A program made the translations under genes and the position numbers. DNA of 64,000 bases from Mycoplana azooxidifex (GTDB taxonomy: Bacteria; Pseudomonadota; Alphaproteobacteria; Rhizobiales; Rhizobiaceae), in assembly GCF_014196765.1 (NCBI RefSeq), contig NZ_JACIEE010000007.1, positions 124,001 to 188,000 of the forward strand, given 5' to 3'. The notes beneath the pieces were generated by a model, which worked only from the letters and a program-made list of their open reading frames with translations, had not been told where the DNA came from and ran no database searches. Below are positions 36,010 through 45,241 of this stretch, in pieces; positions within the stretch are counted from its first letter, which is position 1, and each line of letters opens with the position of its first letter.

Positions 36010-36031
36010 CCGGACCCTTCTCGGGATCCGG
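36010..36031. terminator. Hairpin between the convergent exoU and exoV ends
   Basis: CCGGA-CCC-TTCTC-GGG-A-TCCGG forms an 8-bp stem with one bulged A. It lies in the 100-bp gap between convergent genes and could stop transcription from both sides. No T tract. Confidence 0.45.
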
Positions 36032-36047
36032 CACTGCATGAATGTCC

Positions 36048-37007
36048 TCAGAAATAGTCGCGCCGGACGCCGTCGAGGACAGACAGGAACCGTTCCTTCC
36101 GTTCGGAAAGAGCCCGGTCCGTGCTGAGTTGCGGTTCAGCGCGACTCGCCTGCCACAGCGCGAGTGCAGACCGGACGGCAAGAACCTGCTTTGCCGCCAG
36201 GCGCAGCCCGCTCTTGCGGGTGGTGTCCGCTTGCCGCACCAGCACCTCGCCATCGGACGTCTGCGGGCCTGCGGCCGGCTCGACGACGGCTGCTTGCGGC
36301 GCTTCGAACTCGACGCCCCAGAAGCGGCTGCCCTTCATGATCGCCTCGGCCCGGCTCGAAACGGGGACATGGCGCGGCTTGTAGGTGACCCCCAGCGTTC
36401 CGGCCCAGTCGTTCCACTTGAAGCTGTTGATGTTCCGCGAAGTCGAGACTGCGACCCACGGCACGCGGAAGGCGTCGGCGAGGATGGCCCCGTGCATGGA
36501 TTCGGCGATGATGAGTTCCGAGCGGGCGATCGCGGAGATCACCTCCTTGGCCTCCCCGCGCGGGTCGATGTAGTTGATGCCGACGGTGGCGCAAACCTCC
36601 GACCAGACCCCGGCAATCGCCGATTCCCAATGGGGCACGTAGCTCTTCTTGTGGATTTTCGACAGGTGCTGGAACTCCGGCATCTCGGCCACCATTACCG
36701 CGGGGTCGATGATGCCGAGGCTCTCGTCGACACCGACCTTCTGCGCCGTCAGCGGGCCGCGCACGGAGCGAATGTCCCACACCTCCAGGTTGCTCATGTC
36801 GGGCAGCGTGCCGTATCCGAAGCCGCTGCCCAGAACCAGCTTGCGACCGCTATCGGGCAGCAGTTCCTTGTTCAGAACGGTTCCGACGCCGACAAGCAGC
36901 ACGTCGGAATGGACGTCGCGAAAACCCGGCAGCAGGAAGTCCCAAAGCCAGAGATTGAGGTCGTCGCCGAAATTGCCGTGGTCGGATTCCCAGTAGTAGG
37001 GCTTCAT
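36048..37007 (-). CDS. exoV: Succinoglycan ketal pyruvyltransferase
   Basis: Cytoplasmic enzyme of 319 residues, polysaccharide pyruvyl transferase family. It starts MKPYYWESDHGNFGDDLNLW, the family's conserved entry. Later segments are LVLGSGFGYG, IRSVRGPLTAQ and IIAESMHGAILADAFRVPW (the active-site Ser-His region). It adds the pyruvyl ketal to the terminal glucose using phosphoenolpyruvate. The ATG at 37007 follows AGGAGAC. It lies 50 bp after exoW on the same strand. Confidence 0.9.
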   Translation of the reverse strand: MKPYYWESDHGNFGDDLNLWLWDFLLPGFRDVHSDVLLVGVGTVLNKELLPDSGRKLVLGSGFGYGTLPDMSNLEVWDIRSVRGPLTAQKVGVDESLGIIDPAVMVAEMPEFQHLSKIHKKSYVPHWESAIAGVWSEVCATVGINYIDPRGEAKEVISAIARSELIIAESMHGAILADAFRVPWVAVSTSRNINSFKWNDWAGTLGVTYKPRHVPVSSRAEAIMKGSRFWGVEFEAPQAAVVEPAAGPQTSDGEVLVRQADTTRKSGLRLAAKQVLAVRSALALWQASRAEPQLSTDRALSERKERFLSVLDGVRRDYF

Positions 37008-37057
37008 GTACGTCTCCTGAGACGGGGGATGGAGGCGAATGCCGGTTGTCTTAAGCC

Positions 37058-38017
37058 CTAGCGGGCGATCTTGCCGGCCGCGAGTTCGAATACGCTGCGC
37101 AGAAGGCTCGGGTCCCGCATGACCCATTTCGCCAGAAGGTCGAACTGCGGCAGCTTGCGGCGGCGAACGCGCCGGGCCTGGCTCCACAACGCCTGCCGCC
37201 GGGCGGTGCTCTTGTAGGAACGGATCGAATCGGCCTCGCTCGAGCGCTGGGCAAAACGCCCTTCCAGAAGGTCGAGCGCCACCCAGGTGTTGAACTGCTG
37301 CTTCAGGAACTGGGGCGAATCGTTGTCGATGCCGTGGAAGATGTTGATCCCCTCGCCGCGTACCGCGCCCGCGGCGTCGCACAGCACGACGCGCTTGGAG
37401 GCCTGGACGCAGTCGCAGAAGAACAGCACGTCTTCTGCCGCCAGTCGCAGCCTGGCATCGAAGCGGACGGTCTCAAACAGCTTGCGGCCGATCACCATGC
37501 AGGAGAGATGGAGGAAGCTCCAATTCTTCAGCATGACGCTGGAAAGCTCCGGAATTTCAATGAGAAGCGGTTTCTCCTGCAGCCGGTTCACAGTCTCGGT
37601 CTTCTCGAGGTCCGCAACCCCGAAGTGATAGTAGAACGCATCTCCGCCCGTAATCGACGCCCAGTAGCAGTCGGCGCCGAACCGCGTCATCGCTTCATAG
37701 GCGTTCTTCAGGTGGTCGGGGGTCCAGATGTCGTCGGAATCGAGGAAGGCGACGAATTCGCTGTCGGCCGGGACGTTGTCCAGCGCCGTGTTGCGGGCGC
37801 CGCCCGGCCCGGCGTTCGGCTGGCGGATCACGGTGATCCGTTCGCGCCGGTTCTCGCTCAGGGGCGCCAGTTCTTCGTCGATGGAGAACGGCGACTGGTC
37901 ATCCACGACAATGATGTGGAAATCCGTGTAAGTCTGCTCGAAAACGGAGGCGAGGGCACGCCTCAGGATGCCTGGTTCCTTCTGGTAGTAAGGGATCGCG
38001 ACAGTCAGCTTCGCCAT
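37058..38017 (-). CDS. exoW: Succinoglycan glucosyltransferase ExoW
   Basis: GT2 enzyme of 319 residues. TVAIPYYQKEPGILRRALAS, HIIVVDDQSPF and FLDSDDIWTPDH give the donor and metal sites; RLAAEDVLFFCDCV is the acceptor-side acidic motif. In Sinorhizobium ExoW transfers a beta-1,3-glucose to the heptasaccharide. Position before exoV and length fit. Confidence 0.87.
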   Translation of the reverse strand: MAKLTVAIPYYQKEPGILRRALASVFEQTYTDFHIIVVDDQSPFSIDEELAPLSENRRERITVIRQPNAGPGGARNTALDNVPADSEFVAFLDSDDIWTPDHLKNAYEAMTRFGADCYWASITGGDAFYYHFGVADLEKTETVNRLQEKPLLIEIPELSSVMLKNWSFLHLSCMVIGRKLFETVRFDARLRLAAEDVLFFCDCVQASKRVVLCDAAGAVRGEGINIFHGIDNDSPQFLKQQFNTWVALDLLEGRFAQRSSEADSIRSYKSTARRQALWSQARRVRRRKLPQFDLLAKWVMRDPSLLRSVFELAAGKIAR

Positions 38018-38139
38018 CTTTTCGCCTTTTCGGTTTTCCTACAAAGAGATGTGCCCGGCTTCCTCCCAAAGATCTAGGCATGCACTAAAGTCTTGATAAT
38101 TAAGCGACTTCCCTCTCCTCCAGCATTCGGGACGCGGCC

Positions 38140-39624
38140 ATGCCCACTGCCATCAACGCGAAATCGGTCACGCGAAACGTCGGCTGGAGCATCTTATCCA
38201 AGACAAGCACATTCGGGCTGAAATTTGTCACGGTCCCGATTTTAGCAAGAATCCTCACCCCCGAAGAGTTCGGCGCGGTGGCCGTCGCGCTCACCGTCGT
38301 GCAGTTCCTGGCGATGATCGGCGGCGCCGGTCTGGCGTCCGCCCTAATCCTACAGCGTGACGAGGATATGAAGACGATTCACTCGGTTTTCTGGGCCAAT
38401 CTGGCGATCGCCTGCCTCATGGCCGTCGGTCTCTACGTCTGGGCCGAGCCGGTCGCCGGACTGCTCGGCGCCACCGAGGCAGCCTATCTCGTGCGGCTGA
38501 TGGCCCTGCTGATTCCGCTGCAACTGGCCGGCGACGTGGCCTACGCGCTGCTGGCACGGCGCATGCAGTTCGGCAAGGATGCCTTCTGGAGCATGGTGTC
38601 GGAATCCGCCGGCGCTATCGCCGCCGTGGTCCTGGCGCTCGCAGGCTTCGGCGTCTGGGCCCTGATCGCGCAGCTCTTCCTGTCCGCGGCGATTCGGTTG
38701 GTGGGCCTCTTCGCCGTCTCGCGCTACGTTCCGGCGTTGCAGATGTCGATCGGCCGCGTCGTCGGCCTGGCCCGCTTCAGCCTGAGCATGATGGGGTCCG
38801 AGATCGCCAACTTCGTCAGCTTCCAGTCGCCGATGGTGGTCATCTCGCGGTTCCTGGGGCTCGCCGATGCCGGCGCCTATTCGGCGGCGAACCGTTTCTC
38901 CAGCATTCCCAACCAGGTCGTGCTGTCCGCCGTCATGGGCGTCCTCTTCCCCGCCTTCAGCAGCATGATGCAGGACAGCGCCCGCCGCTCGAACGCGCTG
39001 ATGCTCAGCACCCAGGTCACGACCGTGCTGCTGGCGCCGATGATGTTCGGCCTCTGGGCGCTTGCGGAGCCCGCCATGCTCACGCTGTTCGGCCATCAGT
39101 GGGCCTATGCCTGGCCGGTGCTGGGACTGCTTGCGCTGTCGAAGGGGATCCTGACCCCCTGCAGCACGTTCATTCCCTACCTGAAGGGCGTCGGGCACGG
39201 CGGCACGCTGTTCTGGTGGGCGATCCTGCGCGCGGTGATCACGACGGCGGCCGTCGCCTTCGGCGCCTATAACGGCACGCTCGTGGGCGCGATGATCTGG
39301 CTCTGCGCCGTCAATGCCTTCGTGCTCGTCGGCTATTCGCTGGTGGTGTTCCGGGCGGACGGAACGCCCTTTTTCCGCGGCTTCCTGACCTGCTGCCGCC
39401 CGATGTTCACGGCCGCCTTGATGGCGATCGCGGTCCGGCTGCTCCTGAGCTACTTCGGCCATCTCGTACCGAACGCGGCGCTGCAGGTCGTAGTCGGCGG
39501 TGTCATCGGCGGCGCGATCTATGCCGCACTCGTCCTCCTCACCGAGCGCCCGCTCCTGCGGAAGCTTGTCGATCTCGCCCGGAAGAAGCGTTTGCCCGCC
39601 GCCTCACCCAGCCCGGCCGAATAA
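38140..39624 (+). CDS. exoT: Succinoglycan repeat-unit flippase (Wzx-like)
   Basis: Polytopic protein of 494 residues, MOP superfamily, with about 12-14 helices; the start NVGWSILSKTSTFGLKFVTV and PILARILTPEEFGAVAVALT are usual for the polysaccharide flippase family. It moves the lipid-linked octasaccharide to the periplasm for ExoQ/ExoP. Length equals that recalled for Sinorhizobium ExoT. It is divergent from exoW; the 122-bp gap holds both promoters. Confidence 0.9.
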   Translation: MPTAINAKSVTRNVGWSILSKTSTFGLKFVTVPILARILTPEEFGAVAVALTVVQFLAMIGGAGLASALILQRDEDMKTIHSVFWANLAIACLMAVGLYVWAEPVAGLLGATEAAYLVRLMALLIPLQLAGDVAYALLARRMQFGKDAFWSMVSESAGAIAAVVLALAGFGVWALIAQLFLSAAIRLVGLFAVSRYVPALQMSIGRVVGLARFSLSMMGSEIANFVSFQSPMVVISRFLGLADAGAYSAANRFSSIPNQVVLSAVMGVLFPAFSSMMQDSARRSNALMLSTQVTTVLLAPMMFGLWALAEPAMLTLFGHQWAYAWPVLGLLALSKGILTPCSTFIPYLKGVGHGGTLFWWAILRAVITTAAVAFGAYNGTLVGAMIWLCAVNAFVLVGYSLVVFRADGTPFFRGFLTCCRPMFTAALMAIAVRLLLSYFGHLVPNAALQVVVGGVIGGAIYAALVLLTERPLLRKLVDLARKKRLPAASPSPAE

Positions 39625-39659
39625 GCCGGCCGGAAGCCTCCCATAACTGAGACTTGAAT

Positions 39660-39731
39660 CGTTTTGCCGCCTTTCCGCCACAATCGACCATCCCCGGCAC
39701 CAGGTTCGGAACCTGAAACGGTGGCAAAACG
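39660..39731 (+). other. Nested RNA hairpin downstream of exoT
   Basis: Outer arms CGTTTTGCCGCC (39660-39671) and GGTGGCAAAACG (39720-39731) pair over 12 bp with one G-U that exists only in plus-strand RNA. Inside sits a perfect palindrome CAGGTTC-G-GAACCTG (39701-39715). The element begins 36 nt after the exoT stop. It lacks a T tract, so it is more likely a 3'-end stabiliser, processing site or small RNA than a simple terminator. Confidence 0.6.
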
Positions 39732-39888
39732 CAAAAAAAGCGAAAATTCCTCGGCAGGAATACAGCCAAGACGTGCATGTATCTGAGTCTATTAGCAATT
39801 TCTGCAATTTACGGTGCTAGCGTGCCTTTTCGCCGGTTGCGGCAGCCCCCCGGACACATTTTGGTGACCGTCGGCGTTTCCCTTATTG

Positions 39889-39930
39889 TGCAGCGCAACC
39901 AAACTCCGCAGAGATTTTTGTTGCACTGCC
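39889..39930. promoter_or_regulatory. Paired TGC/GCA boxes upstream of exoH
   Basis: TGCAGCGCAACC (39889-39900) and TGTTGCACTGCC (39919-39930) are inverted relative to each other (9 of 12 positions) and about 105 bp before the exoH start. They resemble the exoY-exoX dyad at 34045-34071, suggesting one regulator at both promoters. Confidence 0.45.
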
Positions 39931-40033
39931 ATATTTTTCCGCTCTAACCGCCCTACCATTTTCAACGCGGGCACAAGTCTGCTCTGTCCGAAACGGCGGC
40001 CGGAAACGGGGCCCATTAGGAGTAGCTGATATC

Positions 40034-41146
40034 GTGGATATGAACGCGGGCGTTTCTTCGCGGATCAATCTGATGCGCATCGTGCTCATCTCGGGCATCG
40101 TATTCGTGCATGTTCCCTATGATCCGTCCAACAGCCCGTTCCTGGGGCTCAACGGCCTGATCGACTGGTTGCGCGTGTTCCTGGGCGACAGCCTGTTCCG
40201 GATCGGTGTCCCGTGCCTCAGCGCGATCTCCGGCTACCTTCTGTTCCGTCGCGGCTTCGAAGGCTTCAGCTACGGAAAGACGCTGCGCACCAAGGCGACC
40301 ACGGTGCTGGTGCCCTTCCTGCTCTGGAACCTCGCTTTCCTCGCCTTCGTCTTCCTGGCGCAGAAGGTCGGCATCGGTTTCGGCTATCTTCCGGATGTCG
40401 CCAATGCCACCCCACGCGAAATAGCGACGCTCGCGTTTGCGCTGGAAGGCTGGCCGATCAACCTGCCGCTCTATTTCCTTCGCGACCTGCTCTTGTGCCT
40501 CGTCCTGTCGCCGATCCTGGCGTTTCTGGTCCTGCGCTATCCGCGTGCGACGCTGCTGGTGTTCTTCGCCTATGCGGTGCTGCCGGTGCCGAACGGAATC
40601 TTCCTGAAAAAATCGATCCTGTTCGGCTTCAGCTCAGGCATCGCGATCGCACTGCATCGCGTCGACGTCGGCGCCGTCGACCGTTACGCCAGCCAGATCT
40701 CGGCGGCCGTCGTCGCCGCAGCGCTGTTGTTGTCCGTGGCGCTCTTCCTGGTCGGACCCGACTTCCCGGTCTGGCTGGAGATATTGCGTGCGATGACTGC
40801 GCTGTCCGGCATCGTCGGCGCCTGGGCGCTGTCCGACCTCCTGCTGCGCACGCGGCTCGGGACGCGGCTGTCGAAGGGCGGCGGCCTGAGCTTCTGGATC
40901 TTCTGCGCCCACTACCCCCTGCTCGTCGGACTGTGGATGGTGTGGAACCGCGTCGGGATCGACCACTATGTCGCCTTCTATTTCGCCGCGCCGCTGCTGA
41001 CGATCACGATCCTCGTCATCACCCACGCCATCGTCCAGAGAAGCCTGCCGGGCCTGCACGCCCTTTTGACCGGCAGCCGCTCCGGTGCGCGCAAGCCGAT
41101 TTCCAATACCGCCCATGATGTCCGCTACTCGACCCCGCAACGGTGA
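40034..41146 (+). CDS. exoH: Succinoglycan succinyltransferase
   Basis: Membrane acyltransferase-3 protein of 370 residues with about ten helices. SSRINLMRIVLISGIVFVHV and the FRIGVPCLSAISGYLLFRR stretch are typical of the family. In Sinorhizobium ExoH succinylates glucose residues, which is needed for ExoK cleavage and for symbiosis. A GTG at 40034 opens the frame, with GGAG 11 nt upstream; ATG 40040 is an alternative. First gene of the plus-strand unit exoH-K-L-A-M-O-N-P. Confidence 0.88.
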   Translation: MDMNAGVSSRINLMRIVLISGIVFVHVPYDPSNSPFLGLNGLIDWLRVFLGDSLFRIGVPCLSAISGYLLFRRGFEGFSYGKTLRTKATTVLVPFLLWNLAFLAFVFLAQKVGIGFGYLPDVANATPREIATLAFALEGWPINLPLYFLRDLLLCLVLSPILAFLVLRYPRATLLVFFAYAVLPVPNGIFLKKSILFGFSSGIAIALHRVDVGAVDRYASQISAAVVAAALLLSVALFLVGPDFPVWLEILRAMTALSGIVGAWALSDLLLRTRLGTRLSKGGGLSFWIFCAHYPLLVGLWMVWNRVGIDHYVAFYFAAPLLTITILVITHAIVQRSLPGLHALLTGSRSGARKPISNTAHDVRYSTPQR

Positions 41147-41162
41147 AAGGATGCGATCGCCC

Positions 41163-41978
41163 ATGACGACACGATCCGAGACAAGACCCATGACACGACC
41201 CACCACCCGAACCTGCCTTGCAGCGCTGACCGCGCTCGTCTGCGCAGCCTCCTCCGCCCCGGCAGTCGCGCAGGAAGGTGCGACCGGCACGTCCTTCGTC
41301 GAGAACTTCGACACGCTGGACCGCAAGACCTGGTACGTCTCCGACGGCTGGAACAATGGCAAGCACCAGAACTGCACATGGTCGAAGGACCAGGTGAAGA
41401 TCGTCGAAGGCGCGCTCAATCTCACGTTCGAGCAGCGCAAGCTCGGCGAGCGGGAGTTTGCCTGCGGCGAGGTCCAGACCCGCAAGCGCTTCGGCTACGG
41501 TACCTATGAAGCGCGGATGAAGACGGCCGATGGCTCGGGGCTGAACTCCGCGTTCTTCACCTTTATCGGCCCGGCCGACAAGAAGCCGCACGACGAGATC
41601 GATTTCGAGGTGCTCGGCAAGAATCCGGCCAAGGTGCAGCTCAACCAGTACATCGCCGCCAAGGGCGGCAACGAGGAACTGGTCGACGTGCCGGGCGGCG
41701 CCAACAAGGGCTTCAACGACTATGCCTTCGTCTGGGAACAATCCCGGCTGCGCTACTACGTCAACGGCCAGATGGTGCACGAGGTGACGGACCCGGCGAA
41801 GCTTCCGACGAACGCGCAGAAGATCTTCGTCAGCCTCTGGGGAACCGACACCCTGAGCGGCTGGATGGGCGCCTTCAACTACACGGCTCCGACGTCCATG
41901 CAGATCGACCGCATCGTCTATACGGCGCCGGGCGACGACTGCCAGTTCGCCGAATCCGTCGCCTGCGTCCTGAACTGA
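41163..41978 (+). CDS. exoK: Endo-1,3-1,4-beta-glycanase (succinoglycan depolymerase)
   Basis: Secreted GH16 enzyme of 271 residues with a signal peptide (TRTCLAALTALVCAASSAPAVAQ). The body carries ENFDTLDRKTWYVSDGWNNG, KRFGYGTYEARMK and the catalytic motif DEIDFEVLG with the two glutamates. It trims nascent succinoglycan to the low-molecular-weight form. It starts 17 nt after exoH; several close ATGs (41151, 41163, 41190) are possible. Confidence 0.9.
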   Translation: MTTRSETRPMTRPTTRTCLAALTALVCAASSAPAVAQEGATGTSFVENFDTLDRKTWYVSDGWNNGKHQNCTWSKDQVKIVEGALNLTFEQRKLGEREFACGEVQTRKRFGYGTYEARMKTADGSGLNSAFFTFIGPADKKPHDEIDFEVLGKNPAKVQLNQYIAAKGGNEELVDVPGGANKGFNDYAFVWEQSRLRYYVNGQMVHEVTDPAKLPTNAQKIFVSLWGTDTLSGWMGAFNYTAPTSMQIDRIVYTAPGDDCQFAESVACVLN

Positions 41979-41998
41979 GGCGGGGCGAAAGCCCCGCC
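41979..41998 (+). terminator. GC hairpin with GAAA tetraloop after exoK
   Basis: GGCGGGGC-GAAA-GCCCCGCC begins directly after the exoK stop. An 8-bp all-GC stem with a GNRA loop and no T tract suggests a message-stabilising or attenuating hairpin between exoK and exoL rather than a full terminator. Confidence 0.6.
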
Positions 41999-42058
41999 CG
42001 AGACTGCCACAATCGTCAAGACCCGGAATGATGCCGGGTAGGAAAACGGGATCATCCC

Positions 42059-43258
42059 ATGCTGCATATCCTCTATCTGGCGCACGACCTCTCAGACCCT
42101 GCGATCCGTCGCAGGGTCCTTGCGCTCCAGACCGGAAATGCCGAGGTGACGCTGGCGGGCTTCCGCAGGGGCGAAAACGCCGGGGCTGCGATCGGCAGCC
42201 TGTCGACGATCGAGCTCGGCACCACGGAGGATGCGCGCTTCGTCCAGCGGGCAGGCGCCGTGGCAAAAGCCTGCCTCAATCTCGGCGCGTCGCTGCGCGG
42301 CGTCGCAAAGCCCGACATCGTGATTGCACGCAACCTGGAAATGCTGGCGCTCGCGCGCCGGGCGGTCTCGCTGTTCGGCGGCGACATCCCGGTCGTCTAC
42401 GAATGCCTGGACATCCACCGCCTGCTGCTGCGCCAGGACTTCGGCGGACGGATGCTGCGCGCGGCAGAGGCGCGGCTCGGACGCGGCATCAGCCTGCTGG
42501 TGACGAGCTCGCCGGCCTATGTCGACAACTATTTCGACCCGCTTTCGGGCATAGACGCGCCGGTCATGCTGCTCGAAAACAAGGTGCTGGACCTGGACGA
42601 CGACATCCCGCTCGTCCCCGGTCCTCGGCCACCGGCCGACGACGAACCGTGGAAGATCGGCTGGTTCGGAGCGCTCCGCTGCCGCAAGTCGCTGGATCTG
42701 CTTTCGCGGTTCTCGCGGGCGATGGAAGGCAAGGTCGAGATTATCGTGCGCGGTCGCCCGTCCTATGCCGAACTGAAGGATTTCGACAGCTTCATGCGCG
42801 GCGAGCCGTTCATGAGCTTCCGCGGCGCCTATCGCAATCCGGAGGATCTGTCGGAGATCTACGGCGAGGTCCAGTTCGCCTGGGCGATCGACTTCTTCGA
42901 GGAAGGGCAGAACTCCGCCTGGCTGCTGCCGAACCGCATCTACGAGGGTTGCCGCTACGGCACCGTGCCGATCGCGATCAAGGGCACGGAAACCGCCCGC
43001 TTCATCGCCCGGCGCGATATCGGCTTCGTGCTCGAGGACGCCTCGGTGGAGGGGCTGGTCGAGCTTTTCTCGCGGATCGACCGCCAGAGCTACACGGATG
43101 CGGCCAGCCGCATCGTCGAGCAGGGCGCCCGCCAGTGGACCTTCCGCCGGGATGACTGCCTGGACCTCGTCCAGCGCCTCTCGGCAATCGCAAATTCAGA
43201 GGAAACCGCTTTTCGCAGCCACGCACGGACCCGCCCGCAAGGGTCGGCTGCCATTTAG
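42059..43258 (+). CDS. exoL: Succinoglycan glucosyltransferase ExoL
   Basis: Glycosyltransferase of 399 residues of the GT-B type: MLHILYLAHDLSDPAIRRRV, DIVIARNLEMLALARRA, IGWFGALRCRKSLDL and the donor-side EGCRYGTVPIAIKGTETARF. In Sinorhizobium ExoL adds the beta-1,4-linked third sugar. Not GT2-like, which separates it from its neighbours. It is followed by exoA after 13 bp. Confidence 0.87.
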   Translation: MLHILYLAHDLSDPAIRRRVLALQTGNAEVTLAGFRRGENAGAAIGSLSTIELGTTEDARFVQRAGAVAKACLNLGASLRGVAKPDIVIARNLEMLALARRAVSLFGGDIPVVYECLDIHRLLLRQDFGGRMLRAAEARLGRGISLLVTSSPAYVDNYFDPLSGIDAPVMLLENKVLDLDDDIPLVPGPRPPADDEPWKIGWFGALRCRKSLDLLSRFSRAMEGKVEIIVRGRPSYAELKDFDSFMRGEPFMSFRGAYRNPEDLSEIYGEVQFAWAIDFFEEGQNSAWLLPNRIYEGCRYGTVPIAIKGTETARFIARRDIGFVLEDASVEGLVELFSRIDRQSYTDAASRIVEQGARQWTFRRDDCLDLVQRLSAIANSEETAFRSHARTRPQGSAAI

Positions 43259-43271
43259 GAGATCGAGCCAA

Positions 43272-44294
43272 ATGACCGGTGAACCGCTCAAATCCGTTCG
43301 CTGCCTGATCGTCATCCCCTGCCTCAACGAGGCTCGGCATATCGGCCCACTCGTCCAGCGGCTCGCCGGCGCGCTCGAGGAACTCGACGCGATGCTGGTG
43401 GTGGCCGACGGCGGCAGCACCGACAGCACGCGCGAGATCGTGCGCGACATCGCCGCCCTGCGCGACGACATCGCGCTTTTGGACAATCCGAGGCGCATCC
43501 AGAGTGCGGCGGTGAACCTTGCGGTCGCCACCTTCGGCGATCAGTACGACTACCTGATCCGCATCGACGCCCATGGCGACTATCCTGAAGACTATTGCCA
43601 GATTCTGGTCGACGAGGCCACGGCGACGGGTGCGGACTCGGTCGTCGTCGCCATGGAGACAGTCGGCATCGGCGCCTTCCAGAAGGCGACGGCCTATGCA
43701 CAGAACTCCAAGCTCGGCAACGGTGGCGCCCGCCACCGCGTCGGCGCCAAGAGCCACTGGGCCGATCACGGCCACCACGCGCTGATGCGCATCGCCGCCT
43801 TCCGCGCCGTCGGCGGCTATGACGAGGAATTCAGCCACAACGAGGATGCCGAACTGGACTTCCGCCTGAACAAGGCCGGCTATCGCATCTGGATGACCGA
43901 CCGGACGAACATGATCTACTATCCGCGCTCTAGCGCCGGACCGCTGTTCCGCCAGTACTTCGCCTATGGCCGCGGGCGGGCCCGCAACCTCCTGAAGCAT
44001 CGCGCGATGCCGAGCCTGCGCCAGATGATCCCGCTGAGCGTGGCCCCGGTGGCGGCCGGCGCACTGCTCGCCGTCGTCAACTGGGCGGCGGTCCTGCCGT
44101 TCGGCTTCTGGGCGGCTGCGTGCCTCGGCTACGGTGTCTGGATGGCCGTCGGCCGGCGCAACCCCTACGGGCCACTTGCCGCCGTCTCGGCGATGATCAT
44201 GCATTTTGCCTGGTCCGCAGGCTTCTGGCGCGAACTGCTGTCGCCTCGCCGCCGGTCGGCCTCGTCCTTCGCGCAGGCACAGGTGACCCCATGA
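43272..44294 (+). CDS. exoA: Succinoglycan glucosyltransferase ExoA
   Basis: GT2 enzyme of 340 residues. CLIVIPCLNEARHIGPLVQR, VVADGGSTDSTREIV and IRIDAHGDYPEDY mark donor and metal sites; HNEDAELDFRLNKAGY is the acceptor motif. Two C-terminal membrane helices (LSVAPVAAGALLAVVNWAAV onwards) anchor it. ExoA adds the first, beta-1,3-linked glucose to lipid-linked galactose. AGGAG precedes the ATG. Its stop overlaps exoM as ATGA. Confidence 0.9.
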   Translation: MTGEPLKSVRCLIVIPCLNEARHIGPLVQRLAGALEELDAMLVVADGGSTDSTREIVRDIAALRDDIALLDNPRRIQSAAVNLAVATFGDQYDYLIRIDAHGDYPEDYCQILVDEATATGADSVVVAMETVGIGAFQKATAYAQNSKLGNGGARHRVGAKSHWADHGHHALMRIAAFRAVGGYDEEFSHNEDAELDFRLNKAGYRIWMTDRTNMIYYPRSSAGPLFRQYFAYGRGRARNLLKHRAMPSLRQMIPLSVAPVAAGALLAVVNWAAVLPFGFWAAACLGYGVWMAVGRRNPYGPLAAVSAMIMHFAWSAGFWRELLSPRRRSASSFAQAQVTP

Positions 44295-45241
44295 GCGCTC
44301 CTCTCTCCACGCCGTTGCCGTTCACGCTGATCGATATCGCGGTCTGCACCTACCGGCGCCCGGAACTGGAACGCACCCTGCGCTCCCTTGCCTCACTTTT
44401 GGTGCCCGAGGGCAGCGCGGTCCGCATCATCGTCGCCGACAACGACACCGTGCCGAGCGCCGCCGGCGTGGTCGACGGACTGCGCACGCAGATCCCTTTC
44501 CCGATCGACTATGTCCATTGCCCGGCGTCGAACATCTCGATCGCGCGCAACGCCTGCCTCGATCATAGCCGCGGCGAGCTCCTGGCCTTCATCGACGACG
44601 ACGAGACGGCCACGCCGGACTGGCTGGAAAAGCTCGTGGCGACGATGGGCGAGAGCGGCGCCGATGTCGTGCTCGGCCCGGTCAAGGCGATCTACGGTAC
44701 GCCGACGCCGAACTGGATGCAGCGCGCCGATCTCCATTCGACCCGCCCCGTCTGGGTCGGCGGCGAGATCCGCACCGGCTATACCTGCAACGTGCTGATG
44801 CGCCTCACCTCGCCGGGCCTCTCCGGCCGCCGCTTCAGCCTGGCGCTGGGCAAGACCGGCGGCGAGGACACCGAATTCTTCACGCTCGCCACGCAGGCCG
44901 GCGCCCGCATCGAGTTTGCGCCCGAAGCCTGGGTGCACGAGCCGGTGACGCAAGGGCGCGCCACGCTCGGATGGCTGGCCAAGCGCCGCTATCGCATGGG
45001 CCAGACGCACGGTCGCCTCCTGGCGGAGAAGGCCGACGGCCCCGTGCGCCGTCTCGCGCAGGCCGGTCTTGCCGGCGCGAAGATGCTGGTTTGCGCCGCA
45101 GCCAGCATCGCCACCGCCTTCTCCCCTGCCCGCCGTTACGGCTACGGCCTGCGCGCCGTACTCCATGCCGGCGTCGTCAGCGGACTTTCGGGCGTTCGCG
45201 AGATCCAGCAATACGGCCTGGCGGAGACCCGCACCCCATGA
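44291..45241 (+). CDS. exoM: Succinoglycan glucosyltransferase ExoM
   Basis: GT2 enzyme of 316 residues: TLIDIAVCTYRRPELERTLR, RIIVADNDTVPSA, SNISIARNACLDHSRGELLA and FIDDDETATPDWL with the DxD motif. ExoM adds a beta-1,4-glucose to the growing lipid-linked trisaccharide. Start and stop overlap exoA and exoO by 4 nt each, giving tight translational coupling. Confidence 0.9.
   Translation: MSAPLSTPLPFTLIDIAVCTYRRPELERTLRSLASLLVPEGSAVRIIVADNDTVPSAAGVVDGLRTQIPFPIDYVHCPASNISIARNACLDHSRGELLAFIDDDETATPDWLEKLVATMGESGADVVLGPVKAIYGTPTPNWMQRADLHSTRPVWVGGEIRTGYTCNVLMRLTSPGLSGRRFSLALGKTGGEDTEFFTLATQAGARIEFAPEAWVHEPVTQGRATLGWLAKRRYRMGQTHGRLLAEKADGPVRRLAQAGLAGAKMLVCAAASIATAFSPARRYGYGLRAVLHAGVVSGLSGVREIQQYGLAETRTP

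Larger units (their letters stand above)
39625..40033. other. 409-bp exoT-exoH intergenic region
   Basis: In many rhizobial exo loci a thermonuclease-like gene (exoI) lies near here; no trace of one is seen. Instead there is a nested hairpin (39660-39731), two TGC/GCA-rich boxes (39889-39930) and the presumed exoH promoter. No open frame looks coding. Confidence 0.6.
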
